A stretch of 45,006 nt of DNA. It comes from Chara braunii (taxonomy: Eukaryota; Streptophyta; Charophyceae; Charales; Characeae). Position 1 is the first letter of the stretch. Each line of letters starts with the position of its first letter. The DNA lies in NCBI GenBank assembly GCA_003427395.1, contig BFEA01000809.1, forward strand, positions 116,264-161,269, in the 5' to 3' direction. The notes under the pieces are model-generated. The model was not told where the DNA came from. It made no database searches and was given only the letters and a program-made list of their open reading frames with translations. Below, piece after piece: positions 33,301 through 43,600 of the stretch. Made by a program: the position numbers and the translations under genes.

Positions 33301-36300
33301 TTATGGAGATTTGCTTGTCAAGACATTTTGGGCCTCCGGCTTACTGAACCACAATGGTTGGCGGTGCCAGCCAAAAAAAAAAAAAGGTGCCGGTGGCGGC
33401 TTGGAAAAGCTTGGCGCGCAGTGCAGCGCCTTCAAGCCCGTGTGCACTGGTGGTTTGAGTTGGAAAAGGTACTGACATGACGCATGATTAGTTCAATACC
33501 GTCTTCACCCAATACACCGTGGAGTCATTATTGCTGCATCTAGACTCAAAGTTGCCCCAGATACAGCTATAATAACCGTACGTTGTATTGGGGTGAAGAC
33601 TGTAGCGTGGCCTGCCAGTCAGGCTCTCCAGGACAGTCCTTGGGCCGGTCTTTGGCTCTTGGGAGTTCCAAGAGGAGAGGGGGGAGGGGAGACTGGCGGA
33701 GGACGACTGGAAGAGGGGTTCCCTTTTAGAACCGATAGAGCAAAATTAGCCAGACCGGACTGGATTGCACCTGGGCCGTTTTGCATCCAGGTTCGGATTT
33801 TGCATTCAGGCATCCGTGCTTCCAGGTGGTTCCGCCTGTTTGTTTGTTTTTTGTATTGTGGTAGCCCATGACGCTTTGGGCCTGGGCCGGTAGTGAATGT
33901 GGAAGACCAAGATGAAAGAAAACAGTTGGAGGCTCGCGGGCCTTGGAAGGTAGTTTGATCAGCTTAGGCTCGTGTTGACTGGTGGGTTAAGTCACCAGTC
34001 CTTGGTGCCCGCCAAAAAAAAAAAAAAAAGAACCGGTGCGTTCTCTTTTTCAACTGGCGCCGCCAATCATTTGGCTCTGGTAAGCCACCAGTCCTTGGTG
34101 CACATCCCCTAAAAAAAAAGAATTCGCTTGTTTTCTTTTTTGGCTGGGGCCGCAAGTCATTTGGCTCTGGCATGCCGTGCGCTGGAAGTCGTGGCGTCTC
34201 CGGAGGTGAAGACATTGTGAACTACAGAAGTGCGACACTCTTGATCTCTAGTCTGCTATACCTTTCTCAAATCATTGAATCAATTTCGATAATCAAAGAA
34301 GTGATAGGTCAACTAATAAATTCATGGCAGATGCCAAACACGTTTCCGATTGTCATGTGCTCGGCTTGGTTCATTTTAAAAGTGGGAACCTGGGGGCTTG
34401 CATCTGAAGTTGTGTGTGTGACACAGGAATCCCACAAGAGCCTATGTTGGGGTGTGCTCGGGGTCCTGTGCTCCATGCACCAATGTTTCAGACTCTGGGA
34501 GGGAAAATCTCTGTGCTTTTTATTTGATGGATGCCAGAAGGATTTGCTTGTGAATCGGTATGTTTGTGTCAAGTGTTTGCATGGTGGTCGAAATTGGACT
34601 CTGCAGTGGAGATTTGAGCGTGTTCCTTTTGAGGTTATGAGAGGTTTCTTGCCTGAGGCTTCGTTTGTCTGCCTTGTGCAGGTTAATGAGGAGGCTACGG
34701 ACAAGGTGCTCGAAGTTGAGCAGAAATACACAGAGATCAGAAGACCGGTGTACAAGAAACGATCGGAAATCATTTCACAAATCCCGGATTTCTGGCAGAC
34801 AGCGGTGAGTAGAGAAGGGGATTATATCATGATGGGATATTTTTTCGAGTTATTTTGATTCGAATTTCGACTTTTTGTAAGCTCTAATGATATTTCTTCC
34901 AGCGCAGTTGTGACCTCTCTTTCAGTCACATGTTTTCAGCGTTGTGGTGTTTCTTGCATGTTCCCCTTCTCTGTTGTATTCGGTGCCTGATGGCCGAGGA
35001 CTGTCGGACTCTCGGTAGGTTAAAGGGTTCGAACCCCTAACAAACGATTAACTCTGTGGTTCTATCGTATTCTGTCTGATGTATCAAGACTGTCAGACTC
35101 TCGATAGGTAGGGTTCGAATCCCTAACGAACGAGAAACTCAGTGGCTCCCCCTGCAAGGTCTGTTTCTTTGTTTTCAAGGTAATGGATGTAAGTGATTTC
35201 TTTTATACTGCCAAGGCGTGCTCTGGACTTCTCATTGCTCTTGGGAAAATGTTTTATAACAACCCCTGAGATGTCCTGAATGGCTCTCCAATGTCTGCCC
35301 TTCTGCCTGCGTGCACCGCTTGTCCTCTTGTGAAGAATGGAAGACAGTACGTGGCCTACGGACTGCAGACTGTAAGCTGGAGCTCATGGAAGTGAAACAG
35401 CCATGTAACAAATTGAACCCAACACCCCCCCCCCCGGCTCGTTCCCCTCCCAAAAACAGGAAGGGAAAAAAGGGGTTTGGAGTCTTTGGACCAATGTTTG
35501 CAGGTCATACGCTTCCTGGGCAGGCTGTTGAGGTTCAACGTCCTGATCAGTCCGATGACACAGTCACGTGTCTTTGTGCAGTTGTGTGTAGGGAACATGA
35601 CAACACACACGTAACCCTTTTGCATACTATTTCAGATCACCTGCTGACGAGTTGATGAAAGTCCGACCAAACAGTCTGTTGCAGTTAAACCTTCTTATTA
35701 TGTGGAGCTGTGGAGCGTCAGCGAACATGAAAGCACATGAAATGCAGCCCCTTTTGCACTGTATGTGCACACACTCGTCCTTCATGTAATCGCTCTCTGC
35801 AAATTCGAGGAACAATGGTCAAAACTGTCTACAGCAAGGTGTTTGACTTGATGGCGAACAATGCATTATGCAGAGTCCTATTGATTTCCCCTCACCGAAC
35901 TAGTAGAATATCTCTGCGTAGCGGTTTTAAGCCGTGCGAGCATTACTCACAATGCAGTGTCGTTCTATTGCGTGCAGTTTTTGACGCATCCTGCCCTGTC
36001 GCAAGAGCTCACGGTGGAAGATCGGAAGGTGAGTTACGGGTGCCCTTTTTGTGTGTTCTCGGCCGTCCCTTATGCTCAGCTGCTGTTGTGTGGCAATGTT
36101 GTCTAAGCTCCTCTCACCGGAGCTGTCAGGGCCACTGGTAGACTTGTCCCTACTTTCATCCAGCGGGACTACCTTGTTCGTTGTCTCGCCTGCCTTGGGC
36201 TTATTGTACGAACTACATGACCGTTGTGGGCTTGTTTTGATAGATGTTTGGAAAAAAGCTCCTTTATTGTTTCAAATTCTCTGAAGTCTCTTCCCATTGG

Positions 36301-37565
36301 GGTTTGTTGATTATGTCTGTGATCTGATGTAACTTGGTGTAATCGGCATGTCGTGTCTGGTGTGATTATCGGCGCCTGTTGAATCGTTTTTACTACTGAC
36401 TTCAACAGTACCTACCTATAGGCTGTTTGTGACATGGATGTGGAGGTTCGTCTGCCACTCTTGCGGCCTTTGGCTACGAGGATCCTGTGATGTAGACAGG
36501 ATCCAGAGGAAGTGCTTTTTTGTATTGAAAACAGGCCAATTTTGACTGGTATGGCTTTTGTTTTGGTGGTGATGAAACCCTGATGAGCAGGCCTTTGGCT
36601 ATGAGGATCCTGTGATGTAGACAGGATCCAGAGGAAGTGTTTTTTTGTATTGAAAACAGGCCAATTTTGACTGGTATGGCTTTTGTTTTGGTGGTGATGA
36701 AACCATGATGAGCGCCCCATACAGACCAAGGTTAAGGGTTCGAGTCCCACAGAGTCGTTCTCTTCTGAGTGAGTGTGCCTTTGGTTTGGTGTGCGCAGGT
36801 TTTCAAGTACCTGAATCAACTTGAGGTAGAGGTTTTGGAAGATGTCAAGGCCGGTTACGACATTTGCTTTGTAAGTCGTCCATGCCTTGGTCCGGGACAT
36901 CCTTTGGATTTCTGCTGTAGGCAACTGATATAAGAGTGGATTTCTGGTTCTAGATCTGACTAGAGGATGTGCAGCTCGGTGGCAAAGAGCGGTCCTGAGG
37001 TTTTGCAGACATGGGGGTGATGGAACGCAGCTTTTGAAAACAAAATTGGATTTGGAATGAGGTCACCTGGTTAGATTGATGCATGCCGTCTCGTCAGTTC
37101 TTTAGTGTCAAGTCGGAACATTTCTTTTTGTTCGATTGTGGCGCTGAATGAGGGCACAGCAAAGCTGAATGAAACCCTGTTTTCCAACTGTTTATTTAAG
37201 TACCACTTACCGGTGATGGCTGTTTATCGACGTGTGCCAAGTACTTCCAAGATGCAGTGGACCCTTGCACAGTCCTGACCGTTCATCGAAATGGATGGGG
37301 TTGTTATGCTGGATGCCTCCTGCGAACTGCTTGGCCGTGGCTCTTTATCGAAGAGATCTGGGACAGTATTGACCAACTGAGCTAGCTGTGTTGGGCCTTG
37401 GTCTTGCCAGATGCTCACAACATAGCTAAATTGTTTGGCTGCCATTCGGCGTTGAGGCTGCTTCCAATTGAATCAGGGAGGTGATCGTTTTTGTAAATGA
37501 AGAGCACAACTAATGTGGATGCATGAAGAGCCTGCCTGAGTCGGGGAGTTTCAGGGAATGCAACT

Positions 37566-37611
<46 letters not shown>

Positions 37612-40600
37612 AGCAGAACCTTAGGGGTCTGGCTCCTTTTCCATTCTGGGGAGCATCATTCCGGTTCCTCTTCCACAGGCAAGTCAATAGTAATTACATT
37701 TCGGGGACACACTCTTCGCCTTCAAGGTAGGAAAGCCCGAGGGACGGCATTGATTACTTCTCTCAGGAAGGATGCACCGCTCCTCACCGCTGCCTAAGTT
37801 AGCCTATTTTCTTTTATGTTGAGTCTAAAACCTGGTAAGGTACTCAGGGGAGTGGGTCCTATCAGCTTGCTTCAGAGCGGCCTCGTCTAACCTGTTCCTC
37901 TCAGTTCTCTGACTGCCGGATTCTCCTTGAGCACTAGAGCTGTAGACTTGAGCCTCCTCAAAAGGTTTGGATCCGCCCTAAAACCATTTCCGACCTAGTT
38001 GCTATTGCAGACGGGCGAGAATAAGCCCTAACTTCTCTTTGTTAGCCCTCTTCGTCTACCCTTTCAACCTGACTCTAAAGCCCACACCCTTGCAAATTTG
38101 AATGGTCCACTAATCTTTCCTGTCTCCCGTATCCTACGTTGTTCCTGCTTTGACTGGTGAAGAGAGTCGTTTGGGAACTGTATGTGGATACGGACTGTTA
38201 ATGTTTTAGCTGGTTTAAGCTGAGCTTGTGTGGGATGTTTGTATGTCTAGGTCGTGGGGTTGGGTGGAAGATATGTTCTGTTGTGTGCGGCTTGGCCGGG
38301 GGGTTGTGGGCTGGGACCGGGGTGGTTTGTGTAGGGGAGATCGGGCTGGATGCTTGAGGTCGGGGGATGAAGGTATGGAGGTGTTGGAGGGGATGGGGGA
38401 TGCGTGATTCCTTTTGTTGGAGGTGGCGCTTGTGAGGGTATGCTGTTGGGCGTGTGGTCTGTTAGTAAAGGTCTTTGTTGTGTTGTCATTGGTGTCTGAG
38501 ACGTAGTGTAGGGGGAGTGTAATCTAGGTGGTGAGGGTTGGGGTACGTATATGTTCGTTGTCTGCCTTTGGTGTGGGCCCTGCTGGTAGCTTAGAAGGAA
38601 TTGATCTGGATGCTCAATGAGTCTGGTGTGCTAATGGCGGGACTAAAGTCGGTTGTAATGTTTTGTGTTATGACGTTCCACATTGTGAAGCTTAGGCTCT
38701 GACCTTTGACGGTTGCTATTTTGCCTTTGGCGAGGTAGTTATCCCCAAATTTGGTTTGGAGGTCTTTCTTTGGCTTTGGGTTCGTTCGCCTTCATTTTCC
38801 TCTTGACTTTATGCCATAGGGCCCAGTATTCTGTTTCCACTTGTAACCTGAGGATACTCCAGGCTTCCTACACATGCATTGGTTGTATTTCTACAGTTTC
38901 TTGACATCTTTTTCTCCATATGGACCATAGTGCTGCTTTGCGCAGAATTTGGAATAGGTTTATTTGCAAAGGTGACCAGTCATTGGGAGTTGTGAAGCCT
39001 AATAGGATGAGGGGAGTGTTTGATGTGAAAGATGTGTTGGATATTGAGAACCATATCTGTGAGATCAAATTCCATACGGGTTTGATCTTGGGGCAATGGA
39101 AAAAACAATGGAACAGATTCTGTATTTGTCCTTCTGTACAGCTGGCACACAGTTCATTTAGAGGGCTTCTCTCTTCTATTCTTCTTCTGCTGTTCAGCCA
39201 TTGATTCAGTGGGATTGCTAGGTTAAGGATTAACCATTGCAGACTCTTGAATTTGGGGGGGTGTAGTGTTGCTATGTCGGTCCACGGAATTTCTTTCAAA
39301 GACTTGGGTTCTACTTCGAGGTGCCTATTCCAACGTTCTGCTATGACTGTTTCTGGTGCTCTTGATCTACGTCTGAGCTTATAGCCTAGACTGGTGGTGT
39401 AGTTGATTAGGCTGATTCTGCGGTTGATTCCTGTGAACTTCTGTTTTAGGTTCCATGCCCATTCCGCTGGGTCCACTTCTAAGTCCTCTAAGTTAGTTTG
39501 GGGTAGAAATATAGTGAAATCTTCTTTTTCTATTACTCTTGACTTTTCTGAGGTTGATTTCTCTGACTGTGACGTGGGCTACCGGGTCTCTATTGACTTT
39601 GCAGTAATCTGTCTAGAGCGTGCATAGAAAAAGTGGAAAAGTGGGCCAATTCCTTCTACCATCTTTTTTTCTAATAAAGGCTAGTGCATGGTCATGGGGC
39701 CTTGTGTGTGGTATTACTGCCCAGTCTCCTGTTGACCACTGTTTGTCCTTTTTGAGAGTTGATGTCCATTCCACCGGTGTGGCGTTTGTCATTTGTTGGA
39801 GGTTTTGGATTAGGTTGTGGCAGCCCTTGAGTTTTCGTCTGAGCTGCCCCGCCGACTGCCAGTCCGTTTTAGAGTCGTCCCATATGTGCTTGATTTGCCA
39901 GATGCCTCTCTCTACCCAAGACCCCCATCTTGCGTCCTTTACGGCGAGAGTGAAGGGTGCCTTCGTGATTGACCATCCACGAGTCTCAGAAGAGAGGCTG
40001 TCTGATGATTTCTTCGTTGCTGATTGGATTCCTTACTTTCGACGGAAAAATCTCTCTCCACGCCCTCAGAAGTCTCTTCCAGAAGTTCAGTCTTTGTTCG
40101 TTTTGGGATTTGTTCTTTATGGTCCACGATTTGCTCATGATCCAGAAGGTGCCTTCCATGTTCTCTGGGGTGCTGTAGCTCGGTAGTTGTTGCAATCCTT
40201 CTAGTGCCAGGGCTCTCCAGGGTAGTTTAGGATTCAATAAAAGCTTTATAATCCACTTGGATTGTAGAGCATTTATTTGGATGGTCGGGTCTAAGACGCC
40301 TAGTCCCCCCTGGCTCTTCGTTCTTGTTACATATTGCCAAGCCACCTTTGTGATGAAGTTCTGTCTTGATGCGTCTCCAGTCCAGAGGTAAGTTGTTGCT
40401 TTCTTTTGGAGGCCCTTTTTTGGGCTCTTTGATCTGGGGCCCAGCAGGCTGCAACGTACCACATCATCGAGTATATGGAGACATTTAGGACTAGCTCTCT
40501 GCAATGCAGGGAGGTGTGGATCTTCCCCCAGTCGTTTAGTTTGCTGGTCATTTTAGCTAGTAGGCTGGGTGCCATTTCTGTTGCAGCTCCATGGACCGAC

Positions 40601-43600
40601 ATTTGTATTCCTAGCATTCTAAGCGGGTCACTTGGGTTCCCCCATGTCAGGCCTTCTGGTGTGTTTCGGGGAGGTTCGATCCCTTCTTCTGTTAGCCACC
40701 AGCCCACTGTCTTGCTCCAATTTAGGACTAGCGCTCTGCCATGCAGGGAGGTGTGGATCTTCCCCCAGTCGTTTAGTTTGCTGGTCATTTTAGCTAGTAG
40801 GCTGGGTGCCATTTCTGTTGCAGCTCCATGGACTGACATTTGTATTCCTAGCATTCTAAGTGGGTCACTTGGGTTCGCCCATGTCAGGCCTTCTGGTGTG
40901 TTTCGGGGAGGTTCGATCCCTTCGTCTGTTAGCCACCAGCCCACTGTCTTGCTCCAATTGATGCGCATTTCTGAGGCTAGTTGGAATGCGCGCTTTGCTC
41001 TAGTGAGTGCTTCAAATGAAGAGGATGAAGCTTTTATGAGGATGGTTAGATCATCTGCAAACAAGATTGTGGGGGGGATGTGGTACTTACGCGGATTTTG
41101 TTCTGTCCGTTCGGTGAATCTTTGGATGGATGGATCTTTCCTTAAAAAGGAGGCGATTGCTTCCATGATGAAAAGGAAGATTGGTGCCGCCAGGGGATCG
41201 CCTTGTCTGACCGACCAGGACATTTTGTATTTGTTGGATACTTTATCATTGATCTTTACTGCCCCCATTGCATCGTTGTAGAGGACTCTTACCCATTTCC
41301 TGAAGTTAGGTAGGACCCACTCCCATTGTTTCCATGCACTGTCGTAGGAAGTCCCAGTTGGCTTGATCATAAGCCTTTTCAAAGTCAAAGAAAAGGATTG
41401 CTGCATTCATTTGTTTATCTCGGATGTATCTTACTGATTCTGCTAGCGACATAACAATGTCTAGAATGAACCGTCCTGGGATGAAACCTGTCTGGTCTAT
41501 ATGGAAGCAGTTTTTGATGATCTTCCGAATTCTGTTGGCTAGTAGTTTTGCCAAAATCTTGTATGCCACTGTTAGTAGTGTGATGGGTCTTTAATTTCTT
41601 GTCTGATGGGTCACCTTGTTCGTAGAGCAGTGTGACTATACCGGTGCTAAGAGCTGGTCGTAGGCTTTCGTTTGTCCATGCTGATCTTAAGAAGTGGCAA
41701 TATTCCCCTCCTAGGGTTGGCCAGTAGTTTTGCCAGAACACTCTTGAGAGGCCGTCTATTCCTGGTGTTTTATTTGGCTTCATTGAATCTAATGCCTTTT
41801 TAATTTCTTCATTTGTGATTGGTTGGTCAAGTTCTTCTGCCATGGTGTGTGATATGGTTTTATCTAGGTGTTTGCTGAATTTTTCTCTAGCGTGAAGGTC
41901 TGTTCTAAAGGTAGGTGCTTCTGTCTTGGCGGTGTACAGTTGTTTGTAGAATGATCTTGGCTGAATTTTTCTCTAGCTATGGAGAGCATCTTTGGTGGGT
42001 TTGATGTTAGGCCTTCTTCTCCTCTCAGTTGGCTGATGGTTGAATTCCTTCCTTGTGCCTTGATTTTCTGGAAGACGTATTTTGTCATTTTCTCTCCCTT
42101 TTCCCATTCTCTTATCCTTTCCCCTAGTCTCAAACCATTTGCTTTCCAGCCATTCCAGGTTGCTAGTTCTGATTTAGCTCTAATTAGTAGTTCTTCGTAA
42201 TCTGCGGAACTAAGGTTATTACATAAATAATCTGAGGAACTAAGGTTATTACATAAATTGGTTTCAGCGACGCTGACTGCAGCCTCTAGTTCCTTTATTC
42301 TCTGATTTCTGTTTGCTGCTATTTTCCATGAGGCTGTGGAGGCTGCTCTAGAGAGATTTGCTACTAGGGACGGGAAGTCTGCCTCTGCTCTATCTGAGAC
42401 AATGCAGGCTTTACTATAGCCTCTTTCATTTCTCGGGTGTGAAGGATAGAGTTATTGATCTTGAAGAAGCTCGGTCCTTTTTGTAGCCCTGGGTCAAATA
42501 TGAATTCCATGAAGATTGGGCTGTGGTCTAGGCCGTTGTGGTAAGGTAGTTTTCCTATACCCACGTTCAAGATAGAGCCTCTAAGAGATTCCGATACTAA
42601 AATAAAATCTATGGCCGAGTTAGTAATGTGCTGGGTTCTATTTCTTTTCCTATACGTGAATCTGTTTATCTCTGGGCGAAGCGTTCTAAGGGGTTCAAAA
42701 AGGTGTCTTTCCATTAATAGTATGTGCATTGCTTGGGACTCTGTTTGTAATTGACTTTCCCTATCCCCTTGAGAGCATGATAGTCTGTCTCTAGCAGGGT
42801 CGAGGATTGTGTTCCGGTCTCCTGCTAGGAGTAAGTGTTTCTGAACCTTACACATTTCTGTTGTGCTCTGTATGAAGATTTGTTTGTCTTTGTGAACAGT
42901 CATTCGGGCGTAGGCGTTTATGAGTTGAAAGGACTCTTCCTTGAATGTGAAGAAGGAATCTATCCATCGACCCTGAACTAGGTCTGTTCTATTGTGCTCT
43001 ATTTGTATTAAGTTGGCCGCTCTTTGTAAAAGTTATTGTGCCGAAGGATTGCTACTCCAGCTGATCCTGGCCTTGGTGCTGGGGCCCAGCATGCAGCTCG
43101 TACGTATTTTAGTCTTATTAGGATTTTGCTGATTATAGCTTTGTGTTCTGGGGCTTCAGTGAGGTGGGTTTCCTGCAGGCATAAAATGTCTGAGGGGCTT
43201 CTTGAGAACCATCTAATGTAGTTGGTCAAATTGTCCCATTTGTCTGTTTTGGTCAAGATTGTAGCTAGTTCGTTGACATTGCATGACATCACAGAGAGTT
43301 CAGGCTCCTTGGGTTTCATGAAGAACCATATCACACACCATGGCAGAAGAACGTGACCAACCAATCACAAATAGCGCGTGGGCCTGTTCTCTGTCTGGTT
43401 GGACATGCACTGATGTGATGTCATGAAGCTACTACGGGGACCGTGCAACTACTCTGGGAAGTTTGGGACCCTTTTCCCACTATCTTTCTCCACTATCTTT
43501 TCCCACCATTCTTTTTTCTCTCCTTGACCTTAACTACGTTGGGACCCTTTTTCCTCATCCCTGTTCCCTTTTCTTTGTGCTTTTCTTATCGTCTTTCTGT

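Larger units (their letters stand above)
37569..43450 (-). mobile_element. LINE retrotransposon, near full length, degenerate, antisense in NRP intron 4
   Basis: Non-LTR retrotransposon read on the minus strand. In element order it has an apurinic endonuclease domain (about 43364-42364), a linker, a reverse transcriptase (about 41843-40960), a post-RT region with GGLGVLDP (about 40500-39600), and a zinc-knuckle region (about 39476-38868). A proline-rich stretch (38489-38247) and an apparent 3' untranslated region come next. A ~38-base T run at 37569-37606 is the poly(A) tail. The reading frame breaks near 43008, 41570 and 41306-41400, so it is not active. It sits wholly inside intron 4 in the opposite orientation to the gene. 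TGCAACT occurs just outside both ends (37559-37565 and 43444-43450) and could be the core of a target-site duplication, which sets the proposed 5' end. Confidence 0.88.

Noticed and set aside
38247-38489. A proline-rich minus-strand frame as an independent gene
   Set aside because: It lies between the LINE zinc-knuckle region and its poly(A) tail, so it is most simply part of the element's 3' end.
40475-41281. A 268-codon plus-strand frame
   Set aside because: It is the antisense shadow of the LINE reverse transcriptase, including both copies of the 237-bp duplication, and resembles no protein.
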